Shown in pieces: positions 1 through 11,865 of a DNA stretch of 61,699 nt. Location: the NCBI RefSeq assembly GCF_947495665.1, contig NZ_CANLZV010000020.1:1-61699 (forward strand), in the 5' to 3' direction. The position numbers were made by a program, and so were the translations under genes. Each line of letters begins with the position of its first letter. Positions within the stretch are counted from its first letter, which is position 1. The stretch is from an uncultured Sunxiuqinia sp. (GTDB taxonomy: Bacteria; Bacteroidota; Bacteroidia; Bacteroidales; Prolixibacteraceae). The notes under the pieces are model-generated. The model was not told the origin of the DNA. It saw nothing but the letters and a program-made list of their open reading frames with translations, and searched no databases.

Positions 1-474
1 TGGAGCTACACTTACACCATTGACATTCCGGACTTCGTGGCAAACATGCCGGCTGACGGAAGTTCAACCGTAGATTGTCTGGCTGATGCTCAGGTTCAGC
101 CTACACCACCAGCGGTTAATGATTACTGTGGTAATCCAATTACCCCAACCTTGGTGACCACACCTGCCGACATTTCTTGTGCTGGTGATATGGTCTGGGT
201 GTTTAACTATGAAGACTGTGAAGGTAACAACCATGACTGGAGCTACACTTACACCATTGACATTCCGGACTTCGTGGCAAACATGCCGGCTGACGGAAGT
301 TCAACCGTAGATTGCCTGGCTGATGCTCAGGTTCAGCCTACACCACCAGCGGTTAATGATTACTGCGGTAATCCAATTACCCCAACCTTGGTGACCACAC
401 CTGCCGACATTCCTTGTACTGGCGATATGGTCTGGGTATTTAACTATGAAGATTGTGAAGGTAACAACCATGAC
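1..474 (+). repeat. Two tandem 237-bp (79-codon) near-identical repeats
   Basis: The segment TGGAGCTACACTTACACC recurs at 1 and 238, and with one silent change (TGGAGCTATACTTACACC) at 475, giving an exact 237-bp period. The first two units differ at only a few bases. The third (from 475) keeps the start of the unit and then diverges. The array probably continues upstream of the window. The near identity at DNA level, including synonymous sites, points to recent duplication or gene conversion. Confidence 0.93.
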
Positions 475-2373
475 TGGAGCTATACTTACACCATTGACAT
501 TCCGGACTTCATGGCCAATATACCTGCTCCTGGCGCTTCAACGGTGGAATGCATTGGAGATGCAACAGAACCGGTTCCTCCGGTAGTGTCTGATGCTTGT
601 AGTGGCGAAACGACAGTGGAATTAGTCGGTGTCACAGATGCACCCGATCCAATTACCAACAATGGAACAAGGACTTATACGTTCCGCTATTTGGATTGTG
701 CAAATAATGAGGCGATGTGGACGTATGTATATACCATTGAAGATACTCAAGATCCAACAATCACCTGTCCGACTACTGTTTCAGTTCCTGCTGACCCGGG
801 AGTTTGCTATACTTTGGCAGAGAACGTAGACTTGGGCACACCAACAACCGATGATAACTGTGCTGTGGCTTCAGTAACGAATGATGCTCCGGTCCAATTC
901 CTGGCAGGAGATACACCAGTGACCTGGACCGTGACGGATGTCGCGGGTAACACGGCAACTTGTGTGCAGATAGTAACTGTTTATGATGCAGAAGACCCAG
1001 CCGTAAACTGTCCTGTAAGCGAAGATCAGGTAGTAGAAGCCAATGAGAGCTGTGCATATCTGCATAGTGGAACCGGATGGGATGCCATGGCCACGGATAA
1101 TTGTGGCGTGAGTAGCCTAAGCTATGTCTTGACAGGAGCAACAATCGGCTCAGGCGATACGACGCTTGATGGGGTTGAGTTTAACCTGGGAGAAACAACG
1201 ATTACCTGGACTGCGGTTAATGGAACCGGAAATGAAGTAAGCTGTAGCTTTAATGTTATCGTTAATGATGTGAGTGCGCCAACCTTTACCTGCAACGACC
1301 TGATGGTAACATTGGATGAAAATGATTATTATGCTATTACGCCTGAGGACTTAGCATTACTGGCTACAGATATTCAGGGAGAATGTGATGAAGATGTATC
1401 AGATTTTACCATTTCGGTGGATACTCAGGAGTTCACCTGTGAAACAATGGGAGAGCAAACAGTGACGGTTAGCGTAACGGATGCTTCCGGAAATACCTCG
1501 ACCTGTGAAACCACCATCACTGTCATGGATATGGTTGATCCGGTAGTTGAATGTGCCGGCGATGTCGAAGTCACTTTGCCGTCAGATGAAGATTGCATGG
1601 GCTTTGTAACCGTTCCTGCTCCGAGCTATTCTGACAATTGTGGAGTTGCCTCAATTACCAACGATTATAACAATACAGCCGATGCCAGTGGCGAATACCT
1701 GGTAGGCGAAACCCTCGTTACCTGGACCGTAACTGATAACTATGGAAATACGGTGACCTGCGAGCAGCTTGTTGTTTTGAGAACTGCTCCATTGGCGGTT
1801 GATGATCAGGTTGATGTCAATGAAAATGAGGAGCTGGTGATCTACGTGTTGGACAATGACCTGGATTGTGATGAGAACCTGGATAATACCAGTTTAAAAA
1901 TTATAACTCCACCTGCAGAGGGAACGGCAACTGTCAATGTCGATGGTACAATACGTTACAAGCCCAATGTTAGTTATTATGGCAACGATCAGCTTAGCTA
2001 CCAGATTTGTGATGCTGATGGCGCGTGTGCCGAAGCGGTTGTTGACATTACCATTGTTCCCAATGATGACTTGTTAATTCCGAATGGATTTTCACCCAAT
2101 GGCGATGGAATCAATGATTATTTCCGGGTTCGCGGAATCCACAAATACCCCAATGCACAAATTGAAATTTATAACCGCTGGGGAGTTAAAGTGTTTAAAC
2201 GCGATCGTTACGGAGATATTGGAATGTATGGAAATCCCGGCGCATGGTGGGATGGAAGGCCTAATGTGAAGGGAACTTCGAATTCAGAGATTCTTCCGGA
2301 AGGAACCTATTTCATCATTCTGATTCTGGATGGATCGAATGTGCACAAAGGAACGCTATACATTAACCGTTAA
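1..2373 (+). CDS. Large HYR/Ig-like repeat surface protein with T9SS type B (gliding motility-associated) C-terminal domain, 5' truncated
   Basis: The reading frame is open from the first base of the window, so the gene starts upstream and only its last ~790 codons are seen. The visible part begins with two almost identical 79-residue units, then Cys-rich HYR-type Ig-like modules (about 745-1780; recurring DxxGNTxTC and VTWTVTD motifs), a VDDxVDVNEN-type cadherin-like/Big_9 module (about 1798-2060), and a C-terminal domain beginning IPNGFSPNGDGINDYF (about 2074 on). That last motif marks the CHU_C type B sorting domain used for export by the type IX secretion system. By family knowledge such proteins are huge adhesins or SprB-like filaments on the cell surface. 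The PorP/SprF-like gene 11 bp downstream fits, since type B cargo often needs a cognate SprF-like partner. Ligand unknown. Confidence 0.9.
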   Translation, partial: WSYTYTIDIPDFVANMPADGSSTVDCLADAQVQPTPPAVNDYCGNPITPTLVTTPADISCAGDMVWVFNYEDCEGNNHDWSYTYTIDIPDFVANMPADGSSTVDCLADAQVQPTPPAVNDYCGNPITPTLVTTPADIPCTGDMVWVFNYEDCEGNNHDWSYTYTIDIPDFMANIPAPGASTVECIGDATEPVPPVVSDACSGETTVELVGVTDAPDPITNNGTRTYTFRYLDCANNEAMWTYVYTIEDTQDPTITCPTTVSVPADPGVCYTLAENVDLGTPTTDDNCAVASVTNDAPVQFLAGDTPVTWTVTDVAGNTATCVQIVTVYDAEDPAVNCPVSEDQVVEANESCAYLHSGTGWDAMATDNCGVSSLSYVLTGATIGSGDTTLDGVEFNLGETTITWTAVNGTGNEVSCSFNVIVNDVSAPTFTCNDLMVTLDENDYYAITPEDLALLATDIQGECDEDVSDFTISVDTQEFTCETMGEQTVTVSVTDASGNTSTCETTITVMDMVDPVVECAGDVEVTLPSDEDCMGFVTVPAPSYSDNCGVASITNDYNNTADASGEYLVGETLVTWTVTDNYGNTVTCEQLVVLRTAPLAVDDQVDVNENEELVIYVLDNDLDCDENLDNTSLKIITPPAEGTATVNVDGTIRYKPNVSYYGNDQLSYQICDADGACAEAVVDITIVPNDDLLIPNGFSPNGDGINDYFRVRGIHKYPNAQIEIYNRWGVKVFKRDRYGDIGMYGNPGAWWDGRPNVKGTSNSEILPEGTYFIILILDGSNVHKGTLYINR

Positions 2374-2384
2374 AATGAACTGAG

Positions 2385-3332
2385 ATGAAGATGATTAAGA
2401 AAATGTCAAAGTACGGGATAAGCTTACTGTTGTTACTATCTTCAGTTACAGCTTCATTTGGACAGCAAGATCCAATGTATAGTCAATACATGTTCAACAT
2501 CCAGGCATTTAACCCGGCCTATGCCGGAACCTGGGAGAGCATTGGAATTATGGCTTTGGGTCGCCACCAGTGGGTTGGTTTTGAAGGCGCACCGACCACG
2601 TATACCTTAACGGTGCAGGCCCCTTTGCGTGGCAAGAATGTGGGGCTGGGCTTATCGGTCATCGACGATGAAATAGGAATTGTCAAGCGGCTGGCCATTT
2701 TTACCGATTATTCGTATCGCTTGAAGTTGTCGGATGATGTCTCTTTGCGATTCGGATTAAAAGCAGGCTTCACCAACTATGAAAATAACCTCGAAGCTTA
2801 CCGCTTATATGTTCCGGAAGGAGGGAATGATCCCGCTTTTCAAGGGGTTATTGACAAGAAGTTTATGCCCAACTTTGGGCTAGGAGCTTTCATGTATTCC
2901 GATAAGTTTTATGCCGGATTCTCTATTCCGAAATTCCTGCAGAATGACTTTGAGAACGGGGTGGAAAACTATGACACCAATTATGAGCTGCGGCACATGA
3001 CCTTAATTGGTGGTTACGTGTTTGAATTCAGTGATGCAGTGAAATTTAAACCCTCATTCAACGCCCGGTACATGAAAGGTTCGCCGATTGTAACGGATAT
3101 CAATGCCAGTTTCTTGTTTGCCGACCGTTTCTGGATTGGAGCGATGTACCGGACAGCGGAAACCTTCGGCTTCAATACCCAGTTCATTATCAACGAAAAG
3201 CTGCGGTTGGGCTATGCCATTGACTTTAATACCTCAAACATTAGCTCTTATAACGATGGAATTCATGAGGTGATGATTTCCTATGAGTTGAATTTTGTCA
3301 AGTCTCGTTATACTTCACCGCGCTATTTCTAA
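2385..3332 (+). CDS. Type IX secretion system membrane protein, PorP/SprF family
   Basis: A 315-residue outer-membrane protein with a signal peptide (cleavage near ASFG/QQDP) followed by the family opening QDPMYSQYMFN...NPAYAG. The rest is amphipathic beta-strand sequence ending in an aromatic residue (SPRYF), typical of a beta-barrel. PorP/SprF proteins work with the type IX secretion system, and SprF-like members are needed to export particular type B cargo. The gene lies 11 bp after the type B adhesin and touches the OmpA-family gene, so the three look like one operon and a cargo/partner pair. Which member of the family it is (housekeeping PorP or a cargo-specific SprF) cannot be told here; the context favours a cargo-specific copy. 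Confidence 0.9.
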   Translation: MKMIKKMSKYGISLLLLLSSVTASFGQQDPMYSQYMFNIQAFNPAYAGTWESIGIMALGRHQWVGFEGAPTTYTLTVQAPLRGKNVGLGLSVIDDEIGIVKRLAIFTDYSYRLKLSDDVSLRFGLKAGFTNYENNLEAYRLYVPEGGNDPAFQGVIDKKFMPNFGLGAFMYSDKFYAGFSIPKFLQNDFENGVENYDTNYELRHMTLIGGYVFEFSDAVKFKPSFNARYMKGSPIVTDINASFLFADRFWIGAMYRTAETFGFNTQFIINEKLRLGYAIDFNTSNISSYNDGIHEVMISYELNFVKSRYTSPRYF

Positions 3333-3352
3333 TGCTAGAAAAACTTACTGAT

Positions 3353-5191
3353 ATGAAAACAAAATACATACTTGTCGTAACATTCATCCTAATCAGCTTT
3401 AGCAGTTGGGCGCAAAGAAGCCTGTTTGATGGCGTGAACATGACGATTGACACCTTATCAATCAACACGCCTTACAGTGATTTTGGGCCTGCGATTATTG
3501 AAGATGAATTGGTTTTTCTATCCTTTAGCGAGAAAGACGGGAAGAAGTCGGATAATCAAAACAAGGTGTTTTATGACCTGTATTCGACCAGCTTAAATGC
3601 TTTTGGCGAAGTCGTGAGTGACCGGAGCCGGATGGGTTCTGTGGTGTCGAAATACCATGAAGGGCCTTTAGCCTATTGTGCCAATACGGGGGAACTGTTT
3701 TTAACCCAATCCAATTGGCAGAATCCACAGGAAGAGAACATGGTGTTCATTAAGAAAAATATTCGGCTGGGAATTGTGGTTTATGAGAAGTCAGGAACGA
3801 GCTGGCAACTTAAAGAACGTCTTCCCTTCAACAGCAGTGAATATTCGGTGGCACACCCAACCATTAGTGTTACAGGCGATACCTTGATTTTTGTGAGCGA
3901 TATGCCAGGCGGAAGCGGAGAGACTGACCTGTATTACACGGTACGAACTGCTGATGGCTGGTCAGACCCGGTGAACCTTGGACCTAAAGTGAACAGTGGC
4001 GGACAGGAGATGTTCCCATTTCTGAATACCGACGGCACCTTGGTTTTCTCGTCTGACGGTTTTGGAGGTGCGGGAAAACTGGACTTGTTCTACATTAAAT
4101 TTCCGATTCTGGCATCCAGCCAACGTGCTACGTTTAGTGGCGACATTAATTCGCCGGCTGACGACTTTGGCATGGTGGTACACAACAACCAGCAATCGGG
4201 TTATTTTGCATCCAATCGGGCTGACGGTATGGGCAGCGATGATATTTACTTTGTCCGGTTCGAAGACTATGTGTTTGATGTTATCACGATGTCAAGTAAA
4301 ACCAAGGAAATCCTGGCTGGAACACATGTCAATATCATCGATGAAGAAGGCCGCGTAGCTGCAAGCGGTTCAACCAATGATGAAGGTAGGCTGGAAGTGA
4401 AACTGGAAGGCAATACGTCCTACACCTTGGTGGCTACCAATGAAGAGTATATGGAAAAAGTACTCGATTTGAATATGGCCGACCAAACCAACTTTGTGGA
4501 CGGAAATCTGGAAGTTTACCTGGATCCTGAATTCGCCTTTAAAGGGCAGGTGGTTGACATTATGGGCAATGTGCCTATTCCGGATGCTTTGCTGACGGTT
4601 TCGGACGGCACGAAGGTTGACTCTATTTTAACCGACGATAAGGGCACATTCCGCTACAACCTTGAATCGGACAAAAAGTACCGGGTGGAAGTTGCTGCCT
4701 ACAATTATTTCGGAACAGAAATCGAATTCAATACCATGGGAATGGATATGGGCGTATTTGATTACCTGATTCAGCTTTATTCGCTTGATGCCGGCTCACG
4801 TATTGCGTTGAAAAACATCTATTATGATTTTGGCGAGTGGAACTTGCGTCCGGAGGGTAAACGGGAACTGGACCGCTTAGCTAAAGTTCTTGAAGAGTAC
4901 CCCGATATTCAGATCATACTGGAATCGCATACTGACTCGCGTGGCACCGATGAATACAATATGGAGCTGTCGAATAAACGTTCGGAAGCGGCAAACGACT
5001 ATTTAATCTCGAAGGGGATTAGTGGACGACGGATAGACTGGGTTGGTTTTGGCGAAACTCAATTGGTGAATGATTGCGATGGTAGCATTCCATGCACCGA
5101 AGAGCAACACTACGAAAATCGTCGGACGGTGGTTGAAATCCGAAAATCGAAAGTAACCCGAAGGGCTAAGGGAAATATTTTCTACTTCTAA
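3353..5191 (+). CDS. OmpA-family protein with PD40 repeats and carboxypeptidase-regulatory-like domains
   Basis: About 612 residues from the ATG at 3353, chosen because it gives a clean signal peptide (MKTKYILVVTFILISFSSWAQ). An upstream in-frame ATG at 3332 overlaps the porP/sprF stop and would add seven charged residues before it. Order: N-terminal region, PD40/WD40-like propeller repeats (FVSDMPGGSGETDLYY, FSSDGFGGAGKLDLFY, FASNRADGMGSDDIYF), carboxypeptidase-regulatory-like folds (about residues 290-460), and a C-terminal OmpA peptidoglycan-binding domain (YYDFGEWNLRPEG ... ESHTDSRGTDEYNMELSNKR). This set is common downstream of PorP/SprF genes and resembles PorE-type periplasmic anchors that tie T9SS parts to peptidoglycan. 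That role is inferred from family and neighbours. Confidence 0.87.
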   Translation: MKTKYILVVTFILISFSSWAQRSLFDGVNMTIDTLSINTPYSDFGPAIIEDELVFLSFSEKDGKKSDNQNKVFYDLYSTSLNAFGEVVSDRSRMGSVVSKYHEGPLAYCANTGELFLTQSNWQNPQEENMVFIKKNIRLGIVVYEKSGTSWQLKERLPFNSSEYSVAHPTISVTGDTLIFVSDMPGGSGETDLYYTVRTADGWSDPVNLGPKVNSGGQEMFPFLNTDGTLVFSSDGFGGAGKLDLFYIKFPILASSQRATFSGDINSPADDFGMVVHNNQQSGYFASNRADGMGSDDIYFVRFEDYVFDVITMSSKTKEILAGTHVNIIDEEGRVAASGSTNDEGRLEVKLEGNTSYTLVATNEEYMEKVLDLNMADQTNFVDGNLEVYLDPEFAFKGQVVDIMGNVPIPDALLTVSDGTKVDSILTDDKGTFRYNLESDKKYRVEVAAYNYFGTEIEFNTMGMDMGVFDYLIQLYSLDAGSRIALKNIYYDFGEWNLRPEGKRELDRLAKVLEEYPDIQIILESHTDSRGTDEYNMELSNKRSEAANDYLISKGISGRRIDWVGFGETQLVNDCDGSIPCTEEQHYENRRTVVEIRKSKVTRRAKGNIFYF

Positions 5192-5211
5192 ATGATAGAC
5201 ATGCTTAAATG

Positions 5212-5249
5212 AAATCGGGCTGGGAAAGAGTTTCCAGCCCGATTTTTTT
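5212..5249 (+). terminator. Rho-independent terminator after the OmpA-family gene
   Basis: A 15-bp stem (AAATCGGGCTGG, one bulged G, AAA) closes a 3-nt GAG loop and runs into a T7 tract. It ends the porP/sprF-OmpA operon and sits between convergent genes, so it may also serve the minus-strand exporter genes. Confidence 0.85.
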
Positions 5250-5264
5250 ATCAGCTATACCGTT

Positions 5265-5774
5265 CTATTTTTTGATCAACCCATCAATCTTGAGAGGAAC
5301 TTTAAGTCCTTTGGCCGATTCGCGGCGGGTTAACAACATGGGGGCTGAAACGCCTAAGGATAGGGCCATCAGAATAAAGAAGGCATTCAACCCGTTATGT
5401 ATGGTTTCTTCCAACAGTTGGTTGAAGGTGTTCGGATCAATGTTTTCCGTGAGGCGAATAATGCCAAGCATCATGCGGTAGGCAAAGGCCCCGGGCACCA
5501 TCGGGATTACGGCAGGGATGGCAAAAACAAATGGGGGAGCATGTTTAAAATGAGCTGCCCCGATACTCAGAAACCCCACCAACATGGCTCCGGCAAAAGA
5601 AGCGAGTATAATTCCAGCTCCCAGGTGCAGGGTTAAAAGCTTGACCGCGCCGCCCAGCGCCCCCAGCAAAAATGTTACCCAAAGGGTTCGCTTGGGAACG
5701 TTGAATAAGATGGCAAAACCAATTGCGGCAAATCCGAGCCAAATCCATTTTTCAAAAAAAGTTAACCATTCCAT
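5265..5774 (-). CDS. Threonine/serine exporter (ThrE) family, small subunit, YjjB-like
   Basis: A 169-residue protein with about four or five membrane segments and the ThrE C-terminal domain pattern (PAVIPMVPGAFAYRMMLGII). In Corynebacterium ThrE is one polypeptide. Here, as in E. coli YjjP/YjjB, it is split in two, with the larger half just upstream (gap 65 bp). By family the pair exports a small acid across the inner membrane: threonine/serine for ThrE, succinate for YjjPB. The substrate cannot be told from sequence. Confidence 0.8.
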   Translation of the reverse strand: MEWLTFFEKWIWLGFAAIGFAILFNVPKRTLWVTFLLGALGGAVKLLTLHLGAGIILASFAGAMLVGFLSIGAAHFKHAPPFVFAIPAVIPMVPGAFAYRMMLGIIRLTENIDPNTFNQLLEETIHNGLNAFFILMALSLGVSAPMLLTRRESAKGLKVPLKIDGLIKK

Positions 5775-5839
5775 CGTATCTGTAAATTGAATGCGCGTTT
5801 GCGCGGGTTGTAACTAGTAAAGTCTGAAAGAATCAAGGG

Positions 5840-6607
5840 TTAAATGTTGTAAATCAGAATTGCACACAATAAGCCGATTGCAATTGCAAAGGCGATGATT
5901 AATCCGAACATGCCCCTAACAATGCCGTTCATTAAGTTTCCGTCCAGTAAATCGGAGAGCGAATTAATTAGCGGGATACCCGGAATCAGGTATAAAACCG
6001 AGGTTGCAAAGGCAAAGTCAGGATGGGTTCCAAGTTGAAGTTTTACGGAAGCACCGGCAATTAAGGACGAAACCAAGGCTCCAAAGAAAATGCACAGGTA
6101 AGGGTTGAACCCTTTTTTAACGGCTTCCTGCCGCACAAATAAACCGGCAAAGGTTGCTGAAAAAGTGATGAGCATATCAATGAAACTTCCTCCAAACAAA
6201 CGGCAAAAAGAAGCTCCGGCCAAACCAACCATCAGCAAAATAACCAATCGGGGATAGTGGGGAAGTGCTTTTAAACGATCAACTTCCTGCTGAATATGAT
6301 CCAGATCCCATTTTTCGTCAACAATTTGCCAACTCATGCGGCTAATTCCGCTCACAATCCGGAAGTTGGCTCCATGCGGTGACGTGCGTTTCAGCCGGCT
6401 GAAAAAATAATCTTTTTCTTCGTCATAAAGCGTCAGCATTAAGGCGCGGTGCGTAATTAAAAGTTCGGCATTATAGCCATAACTGTTGGCAATGCGCATG
6501 ACAGTCATTCGAATACGCGAGGTATTTGCGCCGGATGACATTTGCAGTGCTCCAATTTCAAGAAGCAACTTACAAAGTTTATTGATCATATCTTGTTTTG
6601 TGCTCAT
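5840..6607 (-). CDS. Threonine/serine exporter (ThrE) family, large subunit, YjjP-like
   Basis: A 255-residue protein. The N-terminal ~110 residues are a soluble DUF1212-type domain (GALQMSSGANTSRIRMTVMRIA; RTSPHGANFRIVSGISRMSW), followed by about five membrane helices, including LYLIPGIPLINSLSDLLDGN, a hallmark of the ThrE/YjjP family. It lies upstream of the YjjB-like gene on the same strand and almost certainly forms one transporter with it. The likely role is export of an amino acid or dicarboxylate. Confidence 0.82.
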   Translation of the reverse strand: MSTKQDMINKLCKLLLEIGALQMSSGANTSRIRMTVMRIANSYGYNAELLITHRALMLTLYDEEKDYFFSRLKRTSPHGANFRIVSGISRMSWQIVDEKWDLDHIQQEVDRLKALPHYPRLVILLMVGLAGASFCRLFGGSFIDMLITFSATFAGLFVRQEAVKKGFNPYLCIFFGALVSSLIAGASVKLQLGTHPDFAFATSVLYLIPGIPLINSLSDLLDGNLMNGIVRGMFGLIIAFAIAIGLLCAILIYNI

Positions 6608-9259
<2,652 letters not shown>

Positions 9260-9296
9260 AGGCATGGCCAGAAAAATTGAAGTTCATAGGATAAAA

Positions 9297-9335
9297 AAAG
9301 AGCGGTGGTCAGCTATTGACCACCGCTTTATATTT
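9297..9335 (+). terminator. Terminator between katG and the convergent mutS-like gene
   Basis: A perfect 11-bp stem AGCGGTGGTCA (9301-9311) pairs with TGACCACCGCT (9317-9327) around a 5-nt loop. An A-run lies before it and a T-rich tract after it, so it could act in both directions. Confidence 0.8.
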
Positions 9336-9377
9336 TGTACCGCCCCAACTCAGGAAGCTAAGGCATTGGCTGCTTTG

Positions 9378-11186
9378 TTAGGAAATAATTCCCATTTTAC
9401 GCATCAAAAAGTTGGCATTCATGGTAGAAGTGACACCGTCGGTCAGTTTATAGTCAAACAGTAGTTCCTCCTCAGTCAGCTGAATTTCGAAGCATTTATT
9501 GGTAATCTGCTTCGGATATTTCTCAGCCAGATCGGTCAGTTTTAAGTCGTGTGTGGCAACCAGCCCCACCGCATGAAGCGAAATTAACTGTTCGATCAGT
9601 TTAATGGAACCGGATAATTTATCTTCGGAATTGGTGCCTTTCAACATTTCATCGATAATCACAAACACCGGATTTCCGGCTTTTATTTCATCCAGAATGA
9701 GTTTCAGGCGTTGCAATTCGGCAAAAAAGTACGATTCGTCGTTTTGCAGGTTGTCGGTGGTGCGCATGTTGGTGAAAAGCCCAATCGGTTTCATGCTAAA
9801 CCACGAAGCATTGACCCGGCAGCCGTTCATGGCTAAAATCATGTTGACTCCAATGGTTCGCAGAAATGTACTTTTCCCGGCCATATTGGCACCGGTAATA
9901 ATCGCGATTTGTCCTGCTCCATTCATCCGAAAATCATTCCCAATATTTTTTGCCTCTTTTATCAGGGGGTGTTTCAGTTCGTTAGCCGTCAGGTGAAAAC
10001 TGTCTTCTTCAAATTTGGGTAAGGTCCATTCCGGATGGTTGTGGTTGAGGTTGGCAAGGCTCGACAGGGCATCAAACTCAGCCAGTACATGAAACCACTG
10101 CTGAATGCTTTTTCGGTGACGCATTTGCCACTGGTACAATTTGAACGAGCAGCGTAAATCCCACAATAAAAGGGCATTCAGAACCGATGCAATGAGGAGA
10201 TTGTTGCGGTAGTCAAATTCGGCCATTCGTTTTTGAAGCTCTTCGACGGCTTCACTGGCTTTCTGCTTTCCGGTCAGTAATTGATCTTTCAGCCCGTTTA
10301 AAAGCGGATCCTGAAATTCCTTTTCTTCAATAAGTAGCAGGAGTTCTTTGTAATTCGACAAGCGTTTGGCCTGGCTTCCAAACAAGGAATAAAAAGCCTC
10401 AGTTGTATTTTTATAGGCGTAGAGAACAGCACCATTAATCAACAGCGAAGCTACAAAAAGTGCCCAAGGCACATTCAAAAACTGGCACAATACGAAGCTA
10501 ATCAGGGTGAGCAGGGGTAACAAAAGCAAGACTTTTTGGAGTCGCTCTGGTTTCTTTATCTCAAGCTGCTCGGTAATTTTTTGCAGAAAGTTGAAATCCT
10601 GTTTATCCTTGGTATGTCCTTTTGCGGCAAAAAACTGGCGCCACCGGGTATAATTGGCTAACTCAAGTAGTGCCTTTTGCAATTGCTCAAGACGTTTGAG
10701 GTTGGTTTCGGGTTCGCTTAATTTGTTGGCCAGTTTCTTTTTCCCCAGTTGGCTTACCGTGCGGTTGATAAACTGAAACAAGGAGCCTGGACCAAAAAGA
10801 TCCAGATCGTAGGAATAGGAATGATGCGGATCGGTAAATTCACTGCCGCCTTCAAAGTTACTGTAGTCCTCTTCCAGGGCTGCTAATTCGTGCTGGTTAA
10901 TTTTGATCAGGTTGGCAAAGAGTACTTTTTCTTTTTCCTTTTTCAGAAAAACTTTGATCCAATAAAAAAACAAAGCCACGCTTATCAATGCAACGGACCA
11001 TGCTAACCACGATGATACTTTTGGTAAATAAATAAGCGCCAGCACTGCCACAACAAAGGCGGCTAATCGCAACAAGGCCAGCTGCCTGATTTGTTTTTTG
11101 ATGGAAGCAAACCGTTTTTGGTCGTAGGCCAGAAACTTGGAGTATTCCTGAAAAAGCGCTTGATTCATTTTAAATAAATTGAGCAT
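9378..11186 (-). CDS. Membrane-anchored MutS-family ATPase
   Basis: 602 residues. The C-terminal third is a MutS ATPase domain: Walker A GANMAGKST (about residue 435), Walker B VIIDEMLKGTNSED (about 510) and the switch THD. The N-terminal part has no mismatch-recognition domain. Instead there are two hydrophobic hairpins, one near residues 35-80 (LRLAAFVVAVLALIYLP onward) and one near residues 215-255, so the protein is predicted to sit in the inner membrane. Proteins of this layout are widespread in Bacteroidota and are annotated as MutS-related, but their role is unknown; mismatch repair should not be assumed. The start overlaps the PAP2 gene by 17 bp, which indicates translational coupling. 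Confidence 0.85.
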   Translation of the reverse strand: MLNLFKMNQALFQEYSKFLAYDQKRFASIKKQIRQLALLRLAAFVVAVLALIYLPKVSSWLAWSVALISVALFFYWIKVFLKKEKEKVLFANLIKINQHELAALEEDYSNFEGGSEFTDPHHSYSYDLDLFGPGSLFQFINRTVSQLGKKKLANKLSEPETNLKRLEQLQKALLELANYTRWRQFFAAKGHTKDKQDFNFLQKITEQLEIKKPERLQKVLLLLPLLTLISFVLCQFLNVPWALFVASLLINGAVLYAYKNTTEAFYSLFGSQAKRLSNYKELLLLIEEKEFQDPLLNGLKDQLLTGKQKASEAVEELQKRMAEFDYRNNLLIASVLNALLLWDLRCSFKLYQWQMRHRKSIQQWFHVLAEFDALSSLANLNHNHPEWTLPKFEEDSFHLTANELKHPLIKEAKNIGNDFRMNGAGQIAIITGANMAGKSTFLRTIGVNMILAMNGCRVNASWFSMKPIGLFTNMRTTDNLQNDESYFFAELQRLKLILDEIKAGNPVFVIIDEMLKGTNSEDKLSGSIKLIEQLISLHAVGLVATHDLKLTDLAEKYPKQITNKCFEIQLTEEELLFDYKLTDGVTSTMNANFLMRKMGIIS

Positions 11187-11865
11187 GCATAAGCTGGCTG
11201 GTAACCAGTAGCAGAGTTGAAGTGAAAATTAGAAATACCAAAAAGATAACCAGCGTTTCCTGGTTGCTGAGCCTGGTTTCTGCTAGTTTGGGCGTCTTTA
11301 ATGGTAAAAAATAATTTTCAATCACCATCAACAGTTTGTATAGGAGAAGACCTATACCGATGCCAACCAACATGCCGGTTAAAATATCGAAAGGGTAGTG
11401 TACTCCCAGGTAAATTCGGGTATAACTGACCAAACCTGCCCATAAAAAGATAAAAACCTGGTAGCGGGCATTTTTGAATATTTTGGCTGTAAACATGGCT
11501 ACCCCAAAGGTATTGGTGGCATGGGATGAAAAGAAACCATACAATCCTCCTTTGCGGTATACATTGTGCACCAGGTGTTGAATATCCGGATCGTGGGTTG
11601 GTCTCAACCGCTTAACCGTTTCTTTAATCAACACTGAAAACTGATCACTAATGACAATAACCAAAGCAAGCAGAATAAGAATGACCACGGCTTTCATCCG
11701 GTATTTTCGAATGATAAAAAACAGCAAGGTGAAGTAAAAAATACCCCAAGTTGCGGTTTGGGTGAACAGGGTCATTACAACATCCCAAAAGGGGTTGTGA
11801 ATTCCGTTGAAAAAGAAAAAGATGGATTGATCGAGTTGGTTTATGGTTTCAATAAATGCAATCAT
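11170..11865 (-). CDS. PAP2-family membrane phosphatase
   Basis: 231 residues, about six membrane helices, with the three acid-phosphatase motifs: [14 protein letters not shown] (KxxxxxxRP), [12 protein letters not shown] (PSGH-like, here SSHA) and [18 protein letters not shown] (SRxxxxxHxxxD-like, with T in place of one polar residue). Members dephosphorylate lipid phosphates such as undecaprenyl pyrophosphate, phosphatidylglycerol phosphate or lipid A; the substrate is not determined. The start codon overlaps the obg stop (ATGA), and its own end overlaps the mutS-like gene, so it is translated within the adk-obg operon. Confidence 0.88.
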   Translation of the reverse strand: MIAFIETINQLDQSIFFFFNGIHNPFWDVVMTLFTQTATWGIFYFTLLFFIIRKYRMKAVVILILLALVIVISDQFSVLIKETVKRLRPTHDPDIQHLVHNVYRKGGLYGFFSSHATNTFGVAMFTAKIFKNARYQVFIFLWAGLVSYTRIYLGVHYPFDILTGMLVGIGIGLLLYKLLMVIENYFLPLKTPKLAETRLSNQETLVIFLVFLIFTSTLLLVTSQLMHAQFI

